A stretch of DNA of 64,000 bases, taken from positions 15,128,001-15,192,000 of the forward strand of contig OZ316899.1 in the NCBI GenBank assembly GCA_973895155.1, given 5' to 3'. Each line of letters starts with the position of its first letter. Position 1 is the stretch's first letter. The position numbers were made by a program, and so were the translations under genes. This document shows, one piece after another, positions 43,690 through 54,834 of this stretch. The stretch is from Marsupella aquatica. Its lineage: Eukaryota; Marchantiophyta. The notes below the pieces were generated by a model, which searched no databases, was not told where the DNA came from, and saw only the letters and a list, made by a program, of their open reading frames with translations.

Positions 43690-45400
43690 GTAGGCAATCG
43701 CACGTCTTGGGGTGGACGTGCAAGAGTTGCTACAACCATTAGTGTGCAAGTTTGCCAACGACACAAAAGGGATAGTGTCAAGAGTGGTACATAGACTTTG
43801 AGTAGAGGTCATAGGCAAAAAGCAAAATTTTGTTAGTCAGGAGATGTTCTACGTTCTAGACGGTCTAGCCGTAGACTTCATTTTGTCGGTGGGTTATCTC
43901 AGAAAGCACAGTGTTACCTTGAAACTGGGGATGAGGTGCTCCATTTTCCCAATAAGGGCAGTGAGCTCATTGTTGTACACGAGATTACCAAAAATAAAGA
44001 AAGATTTCTCAAAGTAAGTAAAGTGTCATGGTTGTCCCCGTGTGTATCGGCAAAGCAATGGTGGAAAAACTTCAAGGGTGGACATGAATGTTTCTTCTCT
44101 CATGTCCACCCAGTTAAGGAGGCTGCTTCGCAGCCAAAGGTTAAGTCATCTAAGGTTGGGCCTGACTGCGGTCAAATTCCCAAAATTTTAGAGGAATTCA
44201 ACCACGTGCTCTCGCAGACGCTACCTAAAGGTTTACCCTCGCGGAGAGAAGTGGATCACCAAGTTAAGTTGGAGCCAGCTTTGGCTCCTCATGCTAAAGC
44301 TCCTAACCATCTGTACCTAAATGAACAAATGATGTTGAAAAATGCCTTGGAAGAGTTGATCAACCAAGAGTTCCGACAATGGGGATTGCCATTGCATATT
44401 CTGTCCAACCGCGATACCAAGTTCATGAGCCATTTCTGGAAGGCATTGTTTTGGTTATCCAAAATGGACCTTACTAGGTGATCAGCGTATCCTCATGAGA
44501 CGGATGGCCAAATGGAATGGGTGAATGGTATTGTGGAGGACTACTTGCGTCAATTTGTGATGGCCAATCAAAAGGATTGGGCAAAGCACTTAACTTTTCC
44601 CAAGTTTAGGTATAACTCGACCAAGCATTTGGCAAAGGGGTTTGCGCCATTTGTGTTGGCCACAAGGAGGACGCCAAGGGCGCCTTCTTGGTTCATAAAT
44701 TTGGAAGCTTGGCGGACGGATGGCAAGGTTCCTTTTGCGGACAATTTTATTCGAGAGCGGCGCCTAGTTATGGAAGTGGCTACCAAGGGTATGACCCTTG
44801 CCCAAAGTTGGTACAAGGAGCAAGGGGATAAACATCGACGCCAGGTAAGCTTTGAAATTGGGGAGAGTGTCTGGTTGCAATTCAGACCTGAGAAATACCA
44901 CAAGAACATAAGTAGGAAGCTAGCTCCTAGATATGCGGAGCCCTATCGCATCATACGATGGGCCCACAAGGATAATCCGGTTTTGGTGGTGTTGGAGACA
45001 CCCAAGGAAATGGGCGTGGGCAAAAGCTACTATGTTAGCCGGCTCAAGAAATTTGTCAAAGATGATGATCCCAACCGGGATCAGGTCTTGCGTCCAAACG
45101 CCATGTTGGTGGAGGACGCGGAGGAGTTTTAGGTGGAGGCAATTCTGGACCACCGTTACAAATGCAAGTTGGAAAGGAAAATCTTAGAGTATTTGGTGAA
45201 GTGGTGGCTATGATCAGGCCAAGAGTACTTGGGAACCGGAAGAAAATTTGGGTAATGCCTCAGAGATCCTTGGAAGCTATTGTAAGCAAAGCGGCCTACT
45301 GCCATTGTGAACTGGTACAGGCAACTGTAGCTACTTTTGTGACTTGTATCCTGGTTTCACTCCTCTCGACCTCTTAAGGACACAGTCAGATTGCGTTGGT
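43690..45400 (+). pseudogene. A4 pol: protease end, RT start fused to integrase, chromodomain
   Basis: After protease remnants (43690-43930) the frame 43936-44481 gives the protease-RT linker and [11 protein letters not shown]. The next residues are E-F-R-Q-W-G-L-P-L-H-I, which belong to the integrase core. RT and RNase H are therefore deleted and the join keeps the frame. After a stop at 44479 (TGA) the integrase continues (E-W-V-N-G-I-V-E-D-Y at 44515, D-K-H-R-R-Q-V), then a chromodomain (V-E-A-I-L-D, E-Y-L-V-K-W-W near 45190) broken by TAG at 45130. The deletion join lies near 44365. Confidence 0.88.
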
Positions 45401-45495
45401 GCTAGAGGGTGTTGGGCGCCCAATTTGCTTTTTGCGAGTGGAAGTTGATGGTGCCCGCCTTACATCTGTGGGCGGGCTGGTTCAAACCAAAGGGG

Positions 45496-46866
45496 AGTAC
45501 CCCAAGGATAGGCCATACGGGGAGGACTTAGCATGGGGAGACTTGTGGGCAATGAGACGTGGCACTAGCAAAGGCAAGGAGCCAAGCTGGTGCCACACAC
45601 TAAGGACTTAGGCAAGCTGAGAGCTGGTCGGGTCAAGGGGAAAGGGGCCGGACTCAAGATTGACCATCCAGGTCCCCGGACAGACTTTGAGTTCTGAGGG
45701 CTTGAGTGTGAGCTCCTCTTGGGCCCAAGGCCAATGGAGTTGACGCCATGGGCAACAGACGCTTAGGGTGTGAGTTATGGCCCGATCCGGGTCGGCCGAT
45801 CGGGGACCCCAAACAGCGATGAGACCTGAGGGCCTAGGCATGAGCACTGGGTTGGCCCGATCACAATGGGCTAAGGCACTCCGCTTGCGGACGCCTAACG
45901 AGAAAGTTATGGGCGTTGCCAGTTGGTGGCGCGCCCACTATGCGCGATAGGATCCGGGTTGGAGGCCAAAAGTTTAGGGACCAAAATTGGTCCGAGGGTC
46001 GCAGGTCTCCAAAAGCATATATGAGGGGAGTGGTGTCTCCTTGGGGGCCAAGGGTGAGCCGAAGTCTTGAGCCGCGGCGGTTGCGACACGAAGGGAAAGC
46101 GCCAAACGGAAACAACGATATCTTTCCAACGGGAAGTTTGTTGGAAGACTTCTTGGGTGCGTTGGAAAGCTCTTAAGGAGGGCTACGTACTCCTGAGCTC
46201 ATCTGGGTCTAGGGGAGCCATGGGTTCTTGAGGTTTGCGGGTGTTAGCTTGCCCGCTTGCCAAATCCTGCCAAACAATAGCCAAGCCGTGTTCAGTCTCC
46301 CAAGGGATCTTGTGTTGGGGAGGCAAGGCCAAGTAGGCATGGAGGTTGAGTTTCAAGGGTGTTTGGCCCCTAGACCATTAGTGGGGCAAGAACCAGGAGT
46401 AGGTTGCTAGAGCCGGTCATTCTGGTCCCGACGTGTTGGGACAAGCTTTAGGACAAGCTACGCTATTTGGGCCATGAGCATGTCCTGGGGTCAGGGCGGT
46501 CAGTTGGTGATGGATAGGTACAAGGGGGAACCTGGGCCGCACCCAAGGAAGGAGTTGTTATGGACAAACAGTGGGCGTGGGTTCTGGTTCCGGCTTATGG
46601 CATCGGGAGGACTTATCGCTGACCTATTTACCAATGTCTGTTGAGCTTGAGTTAGGATGATAGACTTGGCAAATTCTAGATCCTGAAGGGTTACTTACCA
46701 AGGCGTTTGGCTGCTTGTGCAGACAGTGAGGACCGTTGAGTAGCGGTCGTGTTGGAGAGCAAGTGCGGCTTTGTATGGGAGGGGCCGCTGGCGGTGCAAG
46801 GGGCACTAGGTTGCTTGCTCGAGGTATTTCGTGGAGGCGTTTGGGCACCAGGGGCACTAAAGCATG
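45496..46866 (+). repeat. 3' LTR of A4 (left part)
   Basis: A purine tract AAAGGGG (45489-45495) precedes AGTACCCC. The first roughly 100 bp of the family LTR are missing. The LTR continues to 46866, where E2 is inserted, and resumes at 50920-50962 (ending CCACCACT). The whole is free of genes. Confidence 0.75.
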
Positions 46867-49800
46867 TGTAAGTAGTCAGTAATTCCAAAGGCATGAAGAA
46901 ACCAATTTTTTAATTTTTTTTTGAATTATTTAAACTATATTTGCTGATAACTATAGAGTAAACTGCACTCCAATTAAACTCTGCCAAAGTTACGAGTCCT
47001 TGAGTATAAGTTACGGGTAAACCATGTTACGAGTTGACAAGTATATGGGTATACGCGTTCAAGAGTATATGGGTATATGCGTTTAAGAGTTTACAGGTAT
47101 AAGGGTTTACTCCTTACAACTTACGAGTTTGCGGTGAGTCCTGTGATCATGACATGCTACGGCTAACTCCAACGGGACTTCGCAACGGAACGAGGAGCGC
47201 ACCTTGAAAGGGAAGGGATGCAGGACATGGGCACTCATTCCTGACTTCTCTTCCGCCTTACCTCTCACCTCTCTTGACCCAAACAATTCTCCGCGCAACA
47301 TAGTGAGCAGAATTCAAGACTTGGGTGCTGACAAGCAGTACCGTGTTGAAGCTCTAGCAATTCCAAGGGGTATAGTAGCACAAATTCCACAGGCGCCCGA
47401 CGGTTGTGCTAACTTACAGGCATCTTTACAATAGTTAGGACTAAAGCGTCTACTGGAGATCCCCCGGAATGTGGAACTCTACTCTTATTTACAAGATTTT
47501 GTGAAGGGGTCCATTATTTCCATTGAATTTTGACAAATCATTCGAGCTCGTTCGAGTTTGTGGATAGTTGAGCAGATTGCTTACGCCTTTGGCTGCTCAT
47601 CAAAAGGAGAGGCATTGTATTCTAAGAAAAAAGATATATCCACACCTTACTTCTCAAGAATTTAAAATCTCAAGAATGGCTGGAATTTGACTCAGTGTAC
47701 TTATCTTGAATTGAGAGTTCTCTTAGAATTCTTAGTGCCGATTCTTCACCCAAAGAAGCCAACCGTCTGTTTTGTAGCCTTGGCAAACACTATTGTAGCT
47801 GCTCACAGTGGAGCTATCCAAGTAAATTGGGCTTTGTTGATCTTTAATATTATGAAAGATCAAGTGAAGAGTTTGAAGGTAGGAAGACCCACTTGTTTGC
47901 AGAATTATCTGTCTCAACTCTACTATGCCTATGACTACTTACATCTTGAAGAGAGAACGGAGAAAGGGTTGCTCCTAATCAAACTAGGCATTGAAGAAGA
48001 GATTTTAATAGAAGAACCAAGACAGGCCATTCCACCGGATTCCAATGATCAGGATGTTGATGTGGACATTGATGTTAATATGGAGGATGTCTCAATAGGT
48101 GGTTCTGAACCTTCACCTGTACACAACTTGGAGGACATCTGTCATCCAATGTATGACTTGCACTCTCCCAGGGAAACCAGTGGTGTAGATCAACTGGAAG
48201 CTGAAGGAGATGAGTTTTTACCTGAGCAACAAGAAGATGTTGCTGAACCGACTATTGCTGCCATTCATGGGGCCACAACGCCCACTTTTTCAGAAGCTGA
48301 GTCTAATCAGCAACTCATTGATAAGTTAACCTCTCTCTTTGGTTGTAGTGATGATGAACTCTATAATGTGGTTAGTGACTTGAGAATGGAGTCAGTTAGT
48401 CTGCAGTCACCTTTTTCAGATCAGTTGACTCCTATTAGAGCAACTTCACCCATAGGAAGTTCAGAACGAGAAGAATTTGTTGTTCTCACTCCATTACACA
48501 ATAGAATCCCCCTATAGAACAGTGTGAACCTGTCTCAGAGATAGGAAACATAAGTTGTGTTGCAGTTATAAATGACCTATTGGAAATGCTTCAGTGTGAA
48601 CCCAAGGAGATAGTCTCTGTTGTCAGTGACTTAATTCAGAAGTACCTAGTACCCAAAGGCCCTTACAATCAGGGTGCATGCACTTATAGTCCAGATTCTA
48701 GTTATGAGCCAACAAATGGACCTATTTATACTCAACCACAGTATGAACATCCTTATGTTAGACAGGATCTCTCTGAAGACTCCGATCCATCCTTAGACGG
48801 TGAAATTTAAAGATCTTATGATAATTCTCTTGAGTCGTCACCAAGGCAAGGATTTGAAGATGTTGACGCTGCATTACGGTCGAATCCAAATCTAGTGGCA
48901 TTGGTTACTTCTTCTACTCAAACTCCTAGAAATGCTACTATTGAGAGTAGGTACCCTAGACACCCTGAGTCATAAGTACACAGGTATGCCACCACTTGCA
49001 AAATAATGCAAGCCAACAGACCATCAGTTGGAGAATTCTCGAGATACTACTATCTGAAGAAGAGTGAGGCTAGTTACATCTTTGACCTCAGGTGTCATGG
49101 TACTTCTAGACTGGAGATGGCACAATTTGATGAATTCTGGACTAACTCTATGTACTTCCGGCCCATTCTTGCTGTGATGCTGCTACAAGGTGATGTGGAG
49201 GTGGAGGATCCTGATTTGGTCCTGGCGTATTTTGGAAACTTTGCAACTTATATTATGGATTTTGTAATCTCTTTTCTTATGCAAAGTAAGAAGTCCACTT
49301 CTCTTCAGAATGATTACATTCCTCAAAAGCCCAAGGTTGTACTCGTTTCGACTAGTACCTTAGCTGACAAACAAAGGATATGGAATAATGTTACCTCTCA
49401 GACTCTTGCTGAATTCAACCGATACTTCAGAGATGTCATTTGGAGATTTTGTCCTTTCTATTCTAGGACAATGAGACTAAAGATTTCCTATTCCATTACC
49501 CTCAAGTATATGCTGCTACCTGCAATCACTATGATGTGATTGGGATCTACCGAGAAGCACTTCATATAGACTCGTGTTACTTACGGAGAAGTTCCTGAGA
49601 GACAATTATGATGCCTACCCTATTCATGAGGATCATCACGACAAAGTGAGTTTATGGAAGTTACTCAATCTCAGACTGTTATCCTCGTGGAGCTTCTCAA
49701 ACCAGATGATATCCGACAACAAGCTTGAGGCAAAATCTAAGTGTTTTAGTTAAGTTTTAAGAGTAGTGCATCTTTTCAGATTTTTCTAAATGTGTTCTAA

Positions 49801-50919
49801 AGTTTTAAAAGCTATGAGACTTTGTCAGGAGGTAGTCTGTACCTAGGAAAACTTGCTGGAAAAATTTCAAAGTTTTTTTAGCTAGGAGTATAAAGTTAAA
49901 AATAGTTGAATTTGCTAAGTTCTTAAGTATACCGCAATACAAGTTTACGAATTTCAAGTTAGTGACTTAGGACTATAAGGCTTTACAGTTTTACGGGTTT
50001 ACGAGTTCATACTTAGCCACTTTTCCGGCTTTTCACTTACATAATGGTCATTTTAACTATTTGAGAGGTATGAAGAGGCATGTCTCTTCAACCTTATGGC
50101 CTTTCATTCTATAGATTTTTACTATAAGATAGCTCTACCACTAGTGTAGTTTATGGTAAAGTTATGCATTTTCACCTCTTCCTTGTGTTAAACCAATTGA
50201 TCATGAATCTATGAGTTTGAGATCAGGTTTAACAAATAGGAGAGACTTTCCTCTTTCTTGTGTTTGTACCTCTATTTATAAACATAGGAAGTAAAATCCA
50301 TTTGTGTAAAATCTTTGGAGTTGTGATGATAGATTCCTTTTCGGTGATTCATTGCAATTTCTTAAGTTCTTAGAGTTAACTCATTGAGTTTAAGTCTTAT
50401 TAAAATTGATGGATTTTTTTTCATGTTGCTTAGTACCATCTAAATGTTGAAGTAGCTACCTTTTAGATCGTGTCTGAGTATCACTTAGAAAGAAAAGACA
50501 AGACGTGTTGACGACACTTTAAAAGAGTACTCTAGTAGCATTTTAGACCTGAAAAGCAATGTGGGTTTGAATCTCATAAAGTCATTTCATTTTGACTAAT
50601 GTTTAAGGAGTAACCTTGGTACATACCAGACTTCCTTGGCATACTTTAAGATATTTTCTGTGTGTTTTATTAATTATTTTCTTTTATTAATTTATGTTTA
50701 CACAATGTTGAGTTATCATTGAAAACTACTCACCGCTGTGGAGCGATCTTCAAAATACCTCAGTAAAGTAATCAAATTTGATTACTATGTGTGGGAAACA
50801 TCTTAATTTCTTTATTATTGTTTAAAACTATCAAACCAACCTCATGTTGTTCTTTACGGGAACAAATACCGAGTTTGAAGACCTTTAAGTGTGTTTTTGG
50901 TTCTTCATGACAAACTACA
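46867..50919 (+). mobile_element. Element E2: 4.05-kb probable solo LTR with its own gene
   Basis: It starts TGTAAGTAGTC and ends GACAAACTACA. It lies in the A4 LTR with flanks GCATG (46862-46866) and GCGTG (50920-50924), a 5-bp duplication with one difference. The order and gene resemble E1, in the opposite orientation. Degenerate repeats (GAGTATATGGGTATA) lie at 47030-47090, upstream of the gene, and TTACGGGTTTACGAG phrases at 49990. From about 49750 to 50919 it is AT-rich with no gene. Confidence 0.75.
47204..49750 (+). pseudogene. Large LTR-borne gene of E2
   Basis: It is related to the E1 gene throughout. The first part (47204-47686) has stops at 47432, about 47531 and about 47663; it holds L-K-R-L-L-E-I-P and A-Y-A-F-G-C-S. 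The open stretch 47687-48517 has L-E-F-L-V-P-I-L-H-P, the core A-N-T-I-V-A-A-H-S-G and V-N-W-A-L-L-I, Y-L-S-Q-L-Y-Y, an acidic run (D-V-D-I-D-V-N) and the Cys-centred motif L-T-S-L-F-G-C-S. After a frame change, L-L-E-M-L-Q-C-E-P follows near 48590. The third segment (49006-49539) has Y-Y-Y-L-K-K-S-E, Y-F-G-N-F-A-T-Y-I-M-D-F and Q-R-I-W-N-N, keeping the Trp that E1 lost. Function unknown. Confidence 0.7.
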
Positions 50920-50967
50920 GCGTGAGTGCTGGGATTGGTGCTAGGTGACTAGGTCCACCACTCTTAT

Positions 50968-53278
50968 TGAGGACTCAATAATCTATGCACAATCTCAAAG
51001 TACCATCCTTTTTGGACACAAACAGCACGAGCGCGCCATAAGGACTCTTACTAGGACGAATGAATCCTTGGTCGATCAACTCTTCCAACGCGTTTTTTAA
51101 CATCATTTGTTCCTTTAGGTTCAGACAATAACGAGCTTTAGCCTGAGGAGCCAAACTTGGCTCCAACTCAACTTGGTGATTTACTTCCCTCCGCGAGGGT
51201 AAACCTTTAGGTAGCTTTTGCGAGAGCACATCATTGAATTCCTCTAAAATTTCAGGAATTTGATTGCAGTCGGGCCTGACCTTAGCTGACTTAATCTTTG
51301 GCTGCATAGCAGCCTCCTTAACTGGGTGGAGATGAAAGAAGAAACATTCATGTTCACCCTTGAAGTCTTTCCACCATTGCTTTGCCAATACACACGGAGA
51401 CAACCACGACACTTTACTTACTTTGATAAATCTTTCTTTATCTTTGATAATTTCATGTACAAGGATAGGCTCACCACCCTTATTGGGAAAATTTAGCACC
51501 TCACCCCCCGGTTTCAAGGTAACATTGTGCTTTCTAAGATAACCTACTAACAAAATGAAGTCTACGGCTAGACCTTCTAGAACATAGAATGTCTCCTAAC
51601 TAACAAAATTTTGTTGTTTGCCTATGACCTCTACTCAAAGTCTATTACTAGTAGATTGACACTATCCCTTTTGTGTTGTTGGAAAACTTGCACACTAATG
51701 GTTGTAGCAACTCTTGCACGTCCACCCCAAGATGTGTCACTGCCTGCCCACTTATGAAGCAGGCGATCGCGCCTGTATCCACCAAAGCAACACCCAGATT
51801 ACCGTTAGAAGTGACATTCACAAAAATCAGTTTATCAGGATCCATTGTCTTAACCTTGGGTACTTTCTCTCGCAACAACACCTTCTCTCCGACAGGAATA
51901 TCCCCTACAGGGACCTCGTCAACTACTAAGGGTTTGGTTAGAGCGATACTTACCTTAACGCCCTTCTACCCCCAACTCCGCTCGGCTTGCCACCTTTCAT
52001 GGGAGAATCCTTACTTTGATGGCCCATGGCGCCACATGTGTAGCACAAACCTTCAACCCGCCTCTGCTCCGTGAGCACCTTTTTTTTGGCTTTTTGCGCC
52101 AATGAGGTCCCTTTCTTGAAGTTGTTGGCCTTCCAGTTGCGCTTTGCTTCTCCGTTCTGGGGCTGAGGATTTGAACCACCAATCCCCGCCCCCTCAGGCT
52201 GCTTGTGCTTGTGCTTGTTTTTGGGACCTTTCACTTTCCTAGCTTCCCCTTTGGATCCTTTGCCACCCACCTTTGCCAAGTCCGTCCAGTTTTTCACTAG
52301 CGTAGTGGCCTTGTTAAAGGCGTCAGAAAGTGTTTTAAACTCATGACGCTTTTCTTGTAACTTTGTACCGAGCAACGGCGGGAACTTTACTATAAAGTTG
52401 TGAAGCTACGTATGTAGGGTCTCCTGCCCCGCCAGGATACACGCCAACTGGTTTTGGTAATAAGTGATGAACTTTTGGATATCACCCTTGAAGCTCATTT
52501 CCGTTACACATTTTTGCGCATGCCGCTCTGGGTACTTAGTGGTGACATGAGCACGGAGACCCTCAACCAAATTTTCCCAAGTTAATAGCAAGGAGGAGTC
52601 CTCTTGCAACTTCTTCCAAGACTTGTACCAAGTCAAGGCATAGTCCTTTAGGTAAGGAGCAGTTGTGGTCAACCGTTTAAGAGTCGTTGGTCTTGAGTCA
52701 ACATACCCAAACCGTCGTCAGCGGCTGGGGCCTTGCGGGTTGTACAAGGACAGTCCTCCAACCGCCTTTCCTTTGCGAGTCACCTGTCCTTAGGTTCTCT
52801 TGTGGATTTTGGTGACACCCCCCGTGACTTGCGGACACCATGACCTCCCAGGGCTGTGGCACCACTTGCATTGCCCTGGTTTTGCTTGGTCAAATTATCC
52901 ACGATAATGTTTGGCTTGACATCATCCTCTGGTTTTGCATCCAACCCTCTTAAGGCTGGGATTAGTCCCTCTTCTAGGTCCTGACCCTCTTCCTTTGATT
53001 CAGTCTTTGAACCGTTATCGCTTTCATCTGAGTCGGAGCTGTCAATGCTTGACTTGTCCTTTGGAGGATTGGCCACCTCCTTCCCTTTAAGTTGACAATG
53101 CTCTACACTTGACGTGTTTGCTGTGGCAGTCGCCGGTTTGGCCGCCATGTCCTCATCATCCTGCATGTAGCATTTTTCTAGGGAAGTCAACCCATCTTCC
53201 TTCTATTCTTCTTGAACCTGAGCTCTCTCCTTAGCCAAAGAGCCTTCTTGCCACTCTTTGATCGCATGTTCTTCACAT
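50968..53278 (-). pseudogene. Chromovirus A6: gag, protease and start of reverse transcriptase
   Basis: This is the 5' half of the element whose 3' half is at 40618-42856. The gag ATG is at 53278. The charged N-terminus (53190-52780) is followed after lesions by the gag core (W-Y-K-S-W near 52630, Y-Y-Q-N-Q-L-A-C) and one knuckle C-Y-T-C-G-A-M-G-H-Q-S-K-D-S near 52050, where the last Cys is Ser. Protease: V-D-T-G-A-I-A-C-F-I near 51770. Then the linker (W-L-S-P-C-V and P-K-G-L-P-S-R-R-E-V) and RT start (L-F-V-S-K-K-D-G-T-L-R-L-C-I-D-Y, ending at 50975). It breaks at the CTTAT duplication (50963-50967). Confidence 0.87.
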
Positions 53279-53407
53279 GTCTCCAATGACCAAATCTGCC
53301 CAGTCAACCCGTCGGGCACATTGAAGCACTAAGCCCCCACAAAAATCCGTTAAGATTTTTGATTTCCAACCTAGCACAACTCCGACACGGTGTCTATGCC
53401 AGCAATT

Positions 53408-53419
53408 GCTTTGATACCA
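53408..53419 (-). other. Primer binding site of chromovirus A6
   Basis: On the minus strand TGGTATCAAAGC, one base from the A0 site (TGGTATCAGAGC), two bases after the LTR end. Confidence 0.8.
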
Positions 53420-53421
53420 CA

Positions 53422-53963
53422 AGTGGTGGACCTTGCCACCCAGTGCCCTCACCAATCCTGACACCCATGCCTAAGTGCCCCTGGTGCCCAAACGCCTCCA
53501 TGGAATACCTTGAGCAAGCAACTTGATGCCCCTTGCACTGCCTACGGCCCCTCCATACAAAGTTGCACTTGCTCTCTAACACGATCGCTACTCAACGGTC
53601 CTCACTTTTCTGCACAAGCAATCAAGCGTCTCAATAAGTAACCCCTCGGGATCTAGATCTCCTTAGTCTAGCATCCTAACTCAAGCTCAACAGAATTGGT
53701 AGTTAGGTCAGTGATAGGTCCTCCCGATGCCATAAGCCGAAACCAGAACCAACACCCATTGTTTGTCCAGAACAACTCTTGCCTTGGGCGCCTCCCGAGT
53801 TCCCCCTCATACTTATCCATCACCAACTGACCGCCCTGCCCCCAAGACATGCTCATGGCCCAAATAGCGTAGCTTGTCCTAAAGCTTGTCCCAACACGTT
53901 GGGACCAGAATTGTCAACTCTAGCAACCAACTCCTGGTTTTTGCCCCACTGATGGTCTAGGGG
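53422..53963 (-). repeat. 5' LTR of chromovirus A6, cut by a CACTA-like end
   Basis: It begins on the plus strand with AGTGGTGGACC, the family LTR end read in reverse, and continues to GGTCTAGGGG at 53963. There the sequence changes abruptly to CACTAGTAGAAAC. The remaining roughly 0.9 kb of LTR is not seen again in the window. Confidence 0.8.
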
Positions 53964-54603
53964 CACTAGTAGAAACCGGGGTAATTTAGACCATACCTTA
54001 TAGGACTAAGCCCACTATGTCCTTCTTCCATACTTTAAATGACTCGCATCCATTGCCAAGGTTTTGTTAAAGACTATAAAAGACTTTGAGTGTTTTCCGG
54101 TTTAGTTAAAGACTATGAAAAGTAACCTTGCTACTTTGTGAAGGGTGAACACTCTTGGAAATCATGGGTTTTGTTCTTGGAATCACTCTAAAGGTCCACA
54201 CAAAGACTAGTATAATACAAAGTCTTACAAGGGTTCATGATAAGAGTATACTTAAGAAGGACCGGGCAACATGCTACTTTTTGGCCTAAGTGCTTAAGGA
54301 CATGCCTTGTATATATCACCAACCTTAACTAACATTGCACCATAAAGATCCATGTAACGGGTACTTTTCATAACCTAGGGTACAGCTGTACTGGAGGGCT
54401 TAGGGTGGTTTCTAACCGGAACCGGAACTAATGCATCACTATAACCCTAGCTAGGTACAACTCCCACACCATGATATATTTTGCATTGCCAACTAGTGTC
54501 GTTTCAATAGGGTCATGGGCACTAATTGGCACAATGAACAGTCTAGCCCGTGATTGATTTTAGTCTAAATGATGGTTACTTTTGATAATAATAATTCCAC
54601 AAG
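53964..54603 (+). mobile_element. Terminus of a CACTA-like DNA transposon
   Basis: CACTAGTAGAAACCGGGG at 53964 matches the tip of plant CACTA (EnSpm) elements, which begin CACTA and often CACTACTAGAAA. Short subterminal repeats follow (AAAGACTATAAAAGACTT and AAAGACTATGAAAAG near 54065-54120). The LTR it interrupts does not resume in the window, so the other end would lie beyond 64000, or the element is truncated. No transposase of the CACTA type was recognised. The stretch 54130-54603 has no gene. Confidence 0.5.
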
Positions 54604-54626
54604 GGGGGGGAGGGTTAGGGTGGGGC
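54604..54626 (+). other. G-rich tract, possible G-quadruplex
   Basis: A run of nine G is followed by AGGGTTAGGGTGGGG, giving four G-runs of three or more bases within about 25 bases. Confidence 0.5.
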
Positions 54627-54647
54627 ACAACTAATTAAGTGGCCTCA

Positions 54648-54704
54648 GGGGTACACAACATCATCAGTTATTAGTGGCTGATAACTGATGATGTTGTGTA
54701 CCCC
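54648..54704. repeat. Perfect 24-bp inverted repeat (hairpin)
   Basis: GGGGTACACAACATC... at 54648-54671 pairs exactly with 54681-54704, leaving a 9-base loop (TAGTGGCTG). It lies between the G-rich tract and the GTPase exon fragment. There is no T run after it, so nothing points to a terminator; it could be the fold-back end of a small element. Confidence 0.85.
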
Positions 54705-54721
54705 ATAATGTCAGCTAGCAC

Positions 54722-54834
54722 CTGTTTAGCAGCTGACGAGCCACATTCTCCAGTTAAATCATGCATGTAAAGAATGGAAGTAGGCAGATGTGAGACAGCA
54801 GCAAGCGCCAACTTCTCCATGTTGTTCCTCTCAT
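54722..54834 (-). pseudogene. Exon fragment of a NOG1/PDE318-like GTPase
   Basis: On the minus strand it encodes about 38 residues including E-R-N-N-M-E-K-L-A-L-A, S-H-L-P-T-S-I-L-Y and H-D-L-T-G-E-C-G, wording I know from the Obg/NOG1 group of GTPases, most like the chloroplast member (R-N-x-x-E-K-L-T-L-A ... H-D-L-T-G-x-C-G). It ends A-K-Q followed by GTGCTAGC, a plausible splice donor (GT at 54721-54720). Upstream the expected P-G-L-L motif is absent, so the fragment begins abruptly. No other exon was recognised nearby. It may have been captured by the CACTA-like element or be a leftover of a decayed gene. Confidence 0.5.

Larger units (their letters stand above)
42857..50962 (+). mobile_element. 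Chromovirus A4, internally deleted, split by E2
   Basis: A plus-strand chromovirus inserted in A3/A6 with an exact 5-bp duplication CTTAT. It consists of a truncated 5' LTR (42857-43688), a shortened pol (43690-45400) and a 3' LTR (45496-46866 and 50920-50962). It lacks the end of the 5' LTR, the primer site and gag, and has an RT-to-integrase deletion. It could not move by itself. Confidence 0.85.
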
